From Suilimivivens sp964507235 (GTDB lineage Bacteria; Bacillota; Clostridia; Lachnospirales; Lachnospiraceae): a stretch of 33,751 bases of DNA. The notes under the pieces were generated by a model, which saw nothing but the letters and a program-made list of their open reading frames with translations, did not search any database and was not told where the DNA came from. The stretch spans positions 1-33,751 of the forward strand of contig CAZDPE010000014.1 in NCBI GenBank assembly GCA_964507235.1, read 5' to 3'. Every line of letters starts with the position of its first letter. Within the stretch, counting starts at the first letter, position 1. This document shows, one piece after another, positions 1 through 6,360 of this stretch. The position numbers and the translations under genes were made by a program.

Positions 1-170
1 ACCGTGAGAGCTTGCCCGCTAAGGGCATATTGCACAATTGCTTCTATAGGGCGGATGCCCGACATGAAATAAGTTGGCGGTTTATACTTACATTTTGGAG
101 TGGAAATGTACATTCCGCCAACTTATGAATGGTATGGCTGAACTGTTACAATATTTATTGAAACAATTTA
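1..170 (-). other. gene-free end region with inverted repeats, downstream of the operon
   Basis: No open reading frame here looks real. Read on the minus strand, this is the region after the last operon gene. It holds a long nested inverted repeat (69-126, listed separately) followed by a GC-rich segment with short complementary arms: GGGCAT (60-55) can pair with ATGCCC (28-23), and a GCCC/GGGC pair lies at 26-14. Such structure fits a terminator plus the 5' leader of the next gene. By analogy with Bacillus, rpsB would come next, but its start is not in the window. No convincing promoter was seen. Confidence 0.4.
69..126 (-). terminator. nested hairpin after the last gene, possible operon terminator
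   Basis: A perfect 12-bp inverted repeat (ATAAGTTGGCGG at 69-80 and its complement at 115-126) encloses a second perfect 7-bp repeat (TACATTT at 89-95, AAATGTA at 104-110) with an 8-base loop. It starts 45 bases after the stop codon of the last gene. On the minus strand it is followed by only a short T run (TTATTTC), so it lacks the U-tract of a strong intrinsic terminator. It could instead protect the 3' end of the transcript or bind a protein. Confidence 0.45.
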
Positions 171-872
171 TTATCTTCCGGAAGTCAGTATCATTGCAAT
201 TGTTTCCGGCTCTGTCCCCTCAGGTATTTCGTAAGTGCCGCTGCGGAGCTTTTTGTCATATCCATTCTCATAAAGATAAGCGTCAAAAACCGATGCCGAT
301 GCAATAAGTCCCGCATCCTCCAGTTTCCGGCATACTGTATAAGAACCTTCGCCTTCTTTTATTTCAATGATAATACTTTCAGACAAATCCGTTTCCGAAG
401 GCTCCGGTGTTTCCTCCGGTTCTGAAGATGGCGCTTCTTCTGATTCCTCTGCCGCTTCTTCCCGGGATTTATCCATTCCGGGTTCCGGTATAGCTTCTGC
501 TTCCTCCGGCTTTTCTGCTGTTTCCTCTGTCTGCAATTCCTCCTCAGATACTCCTGGCTCATCCCCGGATGCTTCAGCTCCATCCTCAGATATTTCTGTT
601 TCATCTTTAGTTACTTCTTCAGGAAAATCTGTTTCATCTTCAGATTCTTCTTCAGGAAAATCTGTTTCATCCTGAGCTTTTTGCTCCAAATCGGCAAGCA
701 CACCCTCCGGCTGCGCTTCGACCATTCCAAGTTCCGCCGCACGTGCCATTACTTCAGCATCGCTTATTGTTTCCTTTTTTCCGCTTGATGCTGCCCCCAT
801 AACCACTGCTGTCACAATGATTCCAATTCCCAGCCCGCGCAGATAATATTTCAAATTCATTATTTTACTCAT
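171..872 (-). CDS. MltG/YceG-like membrane-anchored protein with only the LysM-like domain
   Basis: A 233-residue protein with a short cytoplasmic start, one membrane helix (about residues 11-30), a long very acidic Glu/Ser/Pro-rich linker (about 65-165) and a C-terminal domain (about 166-233) that resembles the LysM-like part of MltG/YceG: a GEGSYTVCRKLEDAGLI stretch, then a SGTYEIPEGT segment. The catalytic transglycosylase domain of MltG is absent, so the protein is unlikely to cut peptidoglycan; it may bind or position cell wall. The linker carries a DETDFPEE repeat. The start at 872 has AAGGA eight bases upstream and begins two bases after the previous stop codon. It is the last gene of the operon. 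Its role is unknown; family membership is from recognition of the C-terminal pattern. Confidence 0.75.
   Translation of the reverse strand: MSKIMNLKYYLRGLGIGIIVTAVVMGAASSGKKETISDAEVMARAAELGMVEAQPEGVLADLEQKAQDETDFPEEESEDETDFPEEVTKDETEISEDGAEASGDEPGVSEEELQTEETAEKPEEAEAIPEPGMDKSREEAAEESEEAPSSEPEETPEPSETDLSESIIIEIKEGEGSYTVCRKLEDAGLIASASVFDAYLYENGYDKKLRSGTYEIPEGTEPETIAMILTSGR
615..671 (-). repeat. 33-bp tandem direct repeat coding for DETDFPEE
   Basis: Two copies of an identical 24-base stretch (615-638 and 648-671) sit at a 33-base period inside the MltG-like gene. They encode two DETDFPEE blocks; a third degenerate block (DETEISED) follows. The period is a multiple of three, so changes in copy number would keep the reading frame and only alter the length of the acidic linker. 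Confidence 0.85.
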
Positions 873-874
873 CC

Positions 875-1654
875 TCAGATTCCTTCAAAGAGATCAATTA
901 CCAGCTTTACCTCGCCAATCCCAAGACCCAATTCCTTGGCTATTGCCATATTGGATTTACCGGCCCTATGCAGTTCCAGAATCTTTTCATTATTGTTGCC
1001 GCTTCCGGTCTTTTCTGCAGCATCAAGGCTTACATCAACATTAACCGCCTTCTGTCCTTTTTCCGCCGTTTCATTTTCCTTTGCCGGATTTTTTTCTTTT
1101 TCCGGTTCCTGCAGCTTTACTGCGTCTTCCCCCTTGGCTTTTCTTGACGTTTTCTTTCTGGGCTTTTCGGCTTTTTCTTCCTTTTCCTCAGCAGCGCCCC
1201 TTATCTCTACCTTCTCAGGTTTAAAGGGCAGAAATTCCGCTTCCCTGACCGACTGTTTCACTTCCGCTGCGGTTTTCGCAGCTTCACTGACCGCAGCCTT
1301 CAAATTTTCATGCTTATCATTCAGCATATCATAAAGAAATATCGTTTCCTTATGGTTTTTATTAATCTGTTCTAAAACAGTACCCGAAAATTCATTGACA
1401 GCCATTATTTTTTCATTGGTGATACGCTCCATGGAACGCTCGGTCTTTTCCATTGAATAATTTATCGTTTCATCCACAATATCACGAATTTGCACTTTGG
1501 CCTCTTCAATTTCCTTATCGATTATTTCCTTTATTTTTTCTTCATCAATTTCGGGAATATTATCCGTTTCCTTCTTACGTCCTGAAGGCAGGAAAAAACT
1601 GATTGTAAACACCAGACCTCCGAAAATCAGAAGAATCAGTTCCGTTATGCTCAT
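875..1654 (-). CDS. SwrB-like (DUF6115-type) membrane-anchored protein with C-terminal HTH-like segment
   Basis: A 259-residue protein with one N-terminal membrane helix (about residues 3-23), a long helical, charged region likely to form a coiled coil (about 38-140), a Lys/Glu/Ala-rich low-complexity linker (about 150-215) and a conserved C-terminal segment. That end reads ILELHRAGKSNMAIAKELG followed by LGIGEVKLVIDLF, a helix-turn-helix-like pattern. The architecture and the position just downstream of the flagellar sigma factor region match SwrB of Bacillus subtilis, which promotes assembly of the switch and export apparatus; I judge this an analogue or distant homologue, by architecture and position only. 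AGGTGG lies five bases before the ATG. The next gene follows after two bases. Confidence 0.7.
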   Translation of the reverse strand: MSITELILLIFGGLVFTISFFLPSGRKKETDNIPEIDEEKIKEIIDKEIEEAKVQIRDIVDETINYSMEKTERSMERITNEKIMAVNEFSGTVLEQINKNHKETIFLYDMLNDKHENLKAAVSEAAKTAAEVKQSVREAEFLPFKPEKVEIRGAAEEKEEKAEKPRKKTSRKAKGEDAVKLQEPEKEKNPAKENETAEKGQKAVNVDVSLDAAEKTGSGNNNEKILELHRAGKSNMAIAKELGLGIGEVKLVIDLFEGI

Positions 1655-1673
1655 AATTCCACCTGTGTATCTG

Positions 1674-1991
1674 CTAGATTTTCATGTCAAAGCTGCCATA
1701 GCCTTTTACAACAACTTTTCCGTCCTTTTCGCTCTCCTCTTTTTTCCGGCGCTTTCCTCCATCACCGTAATAAACTCCGTTTCCCTTTTCCTTGGCATCA
1801 AAGCGCTTTCCCTCATTTTCCGCCTTATCACCCTGATGAACCTGATGGACCTTATTTTCCACGGTCTGATTAAACTGCCTTTGAAAATTAGTCTGATCTA
1901 CCAGTCCTTTATTATCCTGATTCTGCTTAATAGTTGTAAAATCCTGAGCCCTTGTCAACTGCCCCTGAAGTTCTACACGACTGATTGTCAT
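1674..1991 (-). CDS. conserved flagellar-operon protein of unknown function, 105 aa
   Basis: A 105-residue hydrophilic protein with no signal peptide or membrane helix. The N-terminal half is Gln/Asn-rich and probably helical. The C-terminal half is very charged, with a Gly/Tyr/Asp turn (YYGDGGKRRKKEE) and a short hydrophobic end (SFDMKI). An ideal AGGAGG lies five bases before the ATG, and it sits between fapA and the SwrB-like gene, so it is surely expressed. I recall similar proteins at this position in Lachnospiraceae fla operons, but know no function. The basic and acidic tail could suggest binding to a nucleic acid or to an export component; that is speculation. Confidence 0.75.
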   Translation of the reverse strand: MTISRVELQGQLTRAQDFTTIKQNQDNKGLVDQTNFQRQFNQTVENKVHQVHQGDKAENEGKRFDAKEKGNGVYYGDGGKRRKKEESEKDGKVVVKGYGSFDMKI

Positions 1992-2007
1992 ATAATCCTC
2001 CTGTCTT

Positions 2008-3609
2008 TTATAAGGATACCATTTTTACATCTCCGCGTTCCTTAATAAATTTACAATAAGACATACTGTTTTTTACTACCATGGAAACATCCGAAATGCA
2101 GATTTTAGTTCCCGGGAATACTTCCCCGGTAACCTCAATCCGGGCCTGACCGCTGTCATCCATCATCCTTTGTAAAGATGCCAGCTCTGCCGTATCCTTT
2201 TCCAGTTCCTGCTGTATCTGGTTTTCTTTCTGCATCATATCCTGGACATTCTTTAACTGTTCAGGCTTCAGCTTTATACCCTGCCCCATCTTCTGTTTAA
2301 AAGCAAGCAGCACCGGATGCATCTTTTCAATATTTTTACGATTCTCCACTATCTGCTTTTGAAGCTGCTGCATCTTAACTTTAATTCCGGGATCAATTCC
2401 TACCTCCACAATGGTGTCGGCACCCATGGATGAACCAAGAGTTTTTACCAGCACCAGATTTGATGCGGATACATGCCCGCCTGTAATAAATCCTCTCTTT
2501 CCCGTTACAAGAATTTCCGTACCGGCCATAACTTCACTATGAAGAATGGATTCTGTAGAAACATGGCCTCCGGCTGACACTTTGGAATTCTCAATGAATT
2601 TTGAAATAACATTTCCCTTGGCTTTCAACACACCTCTTGCCATCCCATTCATGCCTCTTGCAATAATAATATCGCCGCCGGATTCAAGATAAGCGCCTTC
2701 CACGATACCTCTTACTTCAATATTCCCTGACGCCCGCACTGTAAAATTGGTGCACACATTTCCATTTACCTTAACGCTGCCGTCATAATCTATATCTCCG
2801 GTGGATATATCCACATTTTCCACTTCAAAAACATTGGATACAAAAACCTTGCCTTCAACAAGGGTCACATGTCCGTCCGTTTCTGCCGTAAGAACCTGCT
2901 TATCTTCCGAAATGCTGATATTATGTCCAAACTTTAATACCGCGTGCTTAACATCTCTCGGCTTGACTTTTTCACCATAAACTGTCACTCCGTAAGCGCC
3001 TGGATCCGCAGGAAATAATCTTGCAAGCACATCACCCTTCCTGCAATGACAAATTGTGTTCAAATGGAAAAAATCTACGCTGCCATCACTGTTAAGCGTC
3101 GGCTTTGCTTTCAAATCCGTTTCAAAATAATATTCAATTCTGGCATCTTTCCCATGCCGGGGCAGCTGTCCCTGGGCTGCAAGAATATCCGTACAATACT
3201 CCGGAGAAGCAAAAAACTTCCGGATTTCTTCTTTCCTGATTCCGTTCACAATATTCTTGGCGGACAGATCCCGCAAAAACTCGACGGTATCCATTCTTCC
3301 GCCCTTCAGGGAAGGCGGATAAAATCTGGCAATAACAGTCATCTTATTCTGACTGATATTTAATTTATAACTTTCACGCACTTCAGGAACAGCATCTTTG
3401 TTAATCTGAAACTGATACTCTTCATCGCCTGAATTCCTGGCATTCTGCAGACCGGCGTTCAAGGCAGCCGAATCATACATAATTCCCTGAAAGTTCAGAT
3501 AATCCATAACTTCCCTGACAAAGACATGACTGCCTCCATCCTTCGGTGCGGTAATCTTAAGCGCAGTTCCTTTTTCACTGCATATCACTTGAAAATAGCC
3601 ATTTCTCAT
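2008..3609 (-). CDS. fapA: FapA-like (DUF342) polymer-forming domain protein
   Basis: A 533-residue protein of the FapA/DUF342 family. After an N-terminal domain (about residues 1-165) comes a long right-handed beta-helix region rich in short Gly/Asn/Val repeats, for example VKVNGNVCTNFTVRASGNIE and SGGDIIIARGMNGMARG (about 190-395). A Gln/Lys/Glu coiled coil (about 405-480) and a short C-terminal beta domain follow. Such proteins occur beside flagellar or chemotaxis genes in Vibrio and in clostridia; the biochemical role is poorly defined. The first possible ATG (3621) has no ribosome binding site, whereas the ATG at 3609 has GGGGA five bases upstream and gives the usual MRNGYFQ start. It follows fliA directly. 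Confidence 0.85.
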   Translation of the reverse strand: MRNGYFQVICSEKGTALKITAPKDGGSHVFVREVMDYLNFQGIMYDSAALNAGLQNARNSGDEEYQFQINKDAVPEVRESYKLNISQNKMTVIARFYPPSLKGGRMDTVEFLRDLSAKNIVNGIRKEEIRKFFASPEYCTDILAAQGQLPRHGKDARIEYYFETDLKAKPTLNSDGSVDFFHLNTICHCRKGDVLARLFPADPGAYGVTVYGEKVKPRDVKHAVLKFGHNISISEDKQVLTAETDGHVTLVEGKVFVSNVFEVENVDISTGDIDYDGSVKVNGNVCTNFTVRASGNIEVRGIVEGAYLESGGDIIIARGMNGMARGVLKAKGNVISKFIENSKVSAGGHVSTESILHSEVMAGTEILVTGKRGFITGGHVSASNLVLVKTLGSSMGADTIVEVGIDPGIKVKMQQLQKQIVENRKNIEKMHPVLLAFKQKMGQGIKLKPEQLKNVQDMMQKENQIQQELEKDTAELASLQRMMDDSGQARIEVTGEVFPGTKICISDVSMVVKNSMSYCKFIKERGDVKMVSL

Positions 3610-3623
3610 TTTCGTCCCCATAA

Positions 3624-4388
3624 CTATATAGAAAAAATTCCCATATAATTTCCCATTTTTGTCTTCAACTTCTGTAATGCCCTTGTATGCAGCTGGGAAA
3701 TCCTTGATTCCGAAACCTCCAGCACATTACTTATTTCTTTTAACGTCAAATCCTCATAATAATATAACAGAATAACCTTTTTTTCCTTTTCAGTCAAAAA
3801 CTCAAGTGCCTGACCGAGCATTTCCTTCAATTCCTCTTTTTCAATTACTTCCTCAGGACCTTCAAACCGCTGCTGCGTACTCTGGCCCGCAGGCGCCTCG
3901 CTTCCTGATTCCATAAATTCATCTAAAGAAACTACTCCCGTAATCTTCATCTGCGACTGCCATGAAGTATATTCATCCTCACTGATTCCGAGGCTTAATG
4001 CAATTTCTTCATCTGTTGCGGTCCTTCCCTTGGCGCTTTCTATTTCCTTGATGGCTGCATCTATCCTTTTCTGTTTCTGTCTGATGGTACGGGGAATCCA
4101 GTCCATTTTGCGAATCTGGTCAAGAATGGCGCCTCTGATTCGGAGACTTGCATACGTTTCAAATTTTACGTCCTTCATATTGTCATATTTATCAATGGCA
4201 TCAATCAATCCAAATACGCCATATCCCACCAAGTCATCATATTCAACATTGTACCCCAAATACATACTGAGCCTTCCTGCTACCAGCTTGACAAGCGGCG
4301 CATATTCCAGTATGATTTTTTCTCTGATTTCAGGCGATTTGGCCTTTGCATAATCGTCCCAAAGCTTTACTCTGCCTGCTTCGTCCAT
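3624..4388 (-). CDS. fliA: flagellar sigma factor FliA/SigD (sigma-28)
   Basis: RNA polymerase sigma factor of the FliA/WhiG/SigD group, 254 residues. Region 2 includes the polymerase-binding stretch DDLVGYGVFGLIDAIDKYD and the promoter-melting/-10 region (FETYASLRIRGAILDQIRKM, then DWIPRTIR). Region 4 at the C terminus has the helix-turn-helix LKEISNVLEVSESRISQLH. It directs transcription of late flagellar and chemotaxis genes. The ATG at 4388 is preceded by GGAGGGTGTC, an excellent ribosome binding site; the upstream in-frame TTG at 4421 has none. FlgM, its usual anti-sigma partner, is not in the window. The candidate sigma-28 promoter before fliK (26756-26782) would place this gene under its own control. 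Confidence 0.96.
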   Translation of the reverse strand: MDEAGRVKLWDDYAKAKSPEIREKIILEYAPLVKLVAGRLSMYLGYNVEYDDLVGYGVFGLIDAIDKYDNMKDVKFETYASLRIRGAILDQIRKMDWIPRTIRQKQKRIDAAIKEIESAKGRTATDEEIALSLGISEDEYTSWQSQMKITGVVSLDEFMESGSEAPAGQSTQQRFEGPEEVIEKEELKEMLGQALEFLTEKEKKVILLYYYEDLTLKEISNVLEVSESRISQLHTRALQKLKTKMGNYMGIFSI

Positions 4389-4432
4389 GACACCCTCCAA
4401 AACAACTGCCCCGCACGGCAATTGACATCACT

Positions 4433-4708
4433 TTAAGCCTCCGTGCCATTCTCATTCATGGCAGGAGATTCCTTCTCTATCACTTCACCCTCTGTTTCCG
4501 CTTCTGCTTCTTCCCTTTCTCTGATCTGATTGATAAAAGAAAGCACTTTTTTCTGAATCAGATAACCTGCAAAATAGAAAGCAGTCATCACGCATAGCAG
4601 GACTACAAGTAAATCTGTGGTATCATAATTTCCTCTAAACATCACAATACTTGTCACTGCACCTGCAAAAAGCATTAAAAAGGGGGCAAATAACTGATTC
4701 TTTTTCAT
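4433..4708 (-). CDS. small two-helix membrane protein of the fla/che operon
   Basis: A 91-residue protein with two predicted membrane helices (about residues 7-24 and 31-51) joined by a short RGNYDTTD loop, then an acidic cytoplasmic tail (about 60-91). Its ATG overlaps the cheD stop codon (ATGA), so translation is probably coupled to cheD. I recognise this only as a conserved hypothetical protein at this operon position in Lachnospiraceae; no function is known. Likely membrane partners among its neighbours include the stator, the export gate or the receptors, but nothing in the sequence chooses between them. Confidence 0.7.
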   Translation of the reverse strand: MKKNQLFAPFLMLFAGAVTSIVMFRGNYDTTDLLVVLLCVMTAFYFAGYLIQKKVLSFINQIREREEAEAETEGEVIEKESPAMNENGTEA

Positions 4709-5190
4709 ATTTTTTTCTCCGGCATTCCTATGGAACGAATTACATAATCACCTGTTTTCGGATAAAAGACAACTGTCCTTCCATAGGTTTTTCCTGTATC
4801 CTCAGACAGCAGCGGTATTTTCATTTCGCTGAGTTTTTTTCTGCTGGCCTGCGCGTTTCTTTCACCCACACGGATAGCATCGCTTTTCCCCGATGAGCCG
4901 AACATCTGCGCTCCGCCTGCTATCTTGGCTACCAGCCTGCTTCTGCTGCCGCCCTTTTTTATTATTTCATTTACTAAGTCTTCAATGCCCGTATCAGCAA
5001 ATTTAAGCCTGTTTGCATTATTTCTGATTTCCGTGCTGTCAGGCAGCATGATATGAACCAAGCCCCCTATGCCTGCAGCCGGATCCCTGATGGCTATCCC
5101 GATGCAGGAACCAAGTCCCAGTGTTGTAACTGCATCATCACCACAGCACACGGCCATATCCGCCATTCCTACTTTTATTACCTCATTCAT
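4705..5190 (-). CDS. cheD: chemoreceptor glutamine deamidase CheD
   Basis: CheD, 161 residues, deamidates glutamines on chemoreceptors and also binds CheC. The catalytic triad expected for the family is present: Thr23, Cys29 in LGSCIG and His46 in GLVHIMLP, matching the spacing in Thermotoga CheD. The glycine-rich KIAGGAQMF and the C-terminal TGKTYGRTVVFYP are also typical. It follows cheC by 29 bases and overlaps the downstream membrane-protein gene by four bases. The cheC-cheD pairing suggests the known arrangement in which CheD bound to CheC stimulates CheY-P dephosphorylation. Confidence 0.96.
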   Translation of the reverse strand: MNEVIKVGMADMAVCCGDDAVTTLGLGSCIGIAIRDPAAGIGGLVHIMLPDSTEIRNNANRLKFADTGIEDLVNEIIKKGGSRSRLVAKIAGGAQMFGSSGKSDAIRVGERNAQASRKKLSEMKIPLLSEDTGKTYGRTVVFYPKTGDYVIRSIGMPEKKI

Positions 5191-5219
5191 ACCCCTATGG
5201 CTCCCATCCTGTTTTATCC

Positions 5220-5855
5220 TTATATAACACCCAGCGCCTTTAAAATCTTTTCATATGATTCCATATCAGGTATCAGGATAAAGTAGCCGTCCAGCTCGAC
5301 CTCATCGGAGAATTTTGTCTGCACCAGAAGGATTTTATCGGCAAACAGACCAAATTCTACAGCAGGTACGCTTAAAAGGGCTCCCGCCATATCGATTCCA
5401 AGCTGAGGAACCGAAGGGTATATTTTTAAGCCGGTCAAAGATGATAAAGCATTTAAATATGCACCGGTAATAATATTTCCTACCTCTTTAATGGCAGAAC
5501 ATTCCATTTCGCCAAATTCCGCGCTGGCTATTTCTTCATCATCAACACCAAGCATACCGCACATCAGCTTATTTACCAAATGTGCCGCTGACAGTTTTTT
5601 CTGAATAAACATCATACTGCCTTCTATATCGCCTTCCACCTGGAGATAAATGCCGACCATAATTTCATCTTCGCCGCCTACAATTTCTCCCAGCTCATTA
5701 AATTCAAGCAGCTGAACCTGCGGAACAGACATATCCACCTTACAGCCAATCATCTGGGCCAGAGCCGTGGTTGCATTTCCGGCCCCAATATTTCCAAGTT
5801 CTTTTAGCACATCATAATATTGACTTGTTAATTCTTCCATACTAAGGTCTTTCAT
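5220..5855 (-). CDS. cheC: CheY-P phosphatase CheC
   Basis: CheC, 211 residues, dephosphorylates CheY-P. Both pseudosymmetric active sites fit the D/S-x3-E-x2-N-x22-P signature: D15-E19-N22-P45 and S120-E124-N127-P150. The LGNIGAGNA stretch is characteristic. The length is normal for CheC. TAGGAGAAGTT precedes the ATG. Located between cheW and cheD, it forms the adaptation module with CheD; FliY in the same operon carries a second CheC-type domain. Confidence 0.96.
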   Translation of the reverse strand: MKDLSMEELTSQYYDVLKELGNIGAGNATTALAQMIGCKVDMSVPQVQLLEFNELGEIVGGEDEIMVGIYLQVEGDIEGSMMFIQKKLSAAHLVNKLMCGMLGVDDEEIASAEFGEMECSAIKEVGNIITGAYLNALSSLTGLKIYPSVPQLGIDMAGALLSVPAVEFGLFADKILLVQTKFSDEVELDGYFILIPDMESYEKILKALGVI

Positions 5856-5878
5856 AACTTCTCCTAACTAAGACGCAA

Positions 5879-6343
5879 TTATTTTTCCATTGCCACCACA
5901 TTCAGGTCAAGTAAGGAAATTAATTCATCATTATGCTTACCAATACCGAATATGAAGTTTGCTTTTCCTTCCTGACTGTCATAGGAAACCTTTTCTATCT
6001 CAGAAGCCATAAGAGTCACTACCTCTTTTACCTCATCAACAATAACACCTATGGTGCCATGCTGCTCAAGCTTCAGGATGATAATTCTGGTTGCTTTTGT
6101 AAATTCATCTTCCGGAAGATCCATTTTAAGGCGGATGCTCATAACAGGAATTACTTCACCGCGAAGATTAATAACACCTTTCAAATAGCTTGCGACCTTA
6201 GGCACTCTTGTAATATGCTGCATACGCACTATATTGTCAATATATTTAATATCAATGCCGTATTGCTCAGCTCCGAGTTTGATTACAATATACTGCGCAG
6301 TTTCACCTGCTTCACTTAAATCTGCTAATTTTAACTGGTCCAT
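5879..6343 (-). CDS. cheW: chemotaxis coupling protein CheW
   Basis: CheW, 154 residues, one CheW-like SH3 fold domain that links the CheA kinase to chemoreceptors. Visible markers are KLGAEQYGIDIKYIDNIVRM near the N terminus, VINLRGEVIPVMSIRLKM in the middle and GVIVDEVKEVVTL in the second half. It follows cheA by 17 bases with GGGGGA upstream of the ATG, and precedes cheC. Confidence 0.96.
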   Translation of the reverse strand: MDQLKLADLSEAGETAQYIVIKLGAEQYGIDIKYIDNIVRMQHITRVPKVASYLKGVINLRGEVIPVMSIRLKMDLPEDEFTKATRIIILKLEQHGTIGVIVDEVKEVVTLMASEIEKVSYDSQEGKANFIFGIGKHNDELISLLDLNVVAMEK

Positions 6344-6360
6344 ATGCTTATCCCCCTGTC

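Noticed and set aside
1..60. Possible small RNA gene or riboswitch in the GC-rich end segment
   Set aside because: Short complementary arms exist, but no known RNA family pattern (tRNA, c-di-GMP riboswitch, SRP RNA) could be matched.
367..675. Ser-rich plus-strand open frame
   Set aside because: It is the antisense of the acidic Glu-rich linker of the MltG-like protein; low complexity, no ribosome binding site.
1497..2045. 182-codon plus-strand open frame rich in hydrophobic residues
   Set aside because: It is antisense to three well-supported minus-strand genes or their gaps, and has no ribosome binding site or family resemblance.
5335..5361. Possible sigma-28 -10 box (GCCGATAA) inside cheC
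   Set aside because: The -10 resembles the consensus but the -35 at 15-base spacing is TGTA, and it lies within a coding region.
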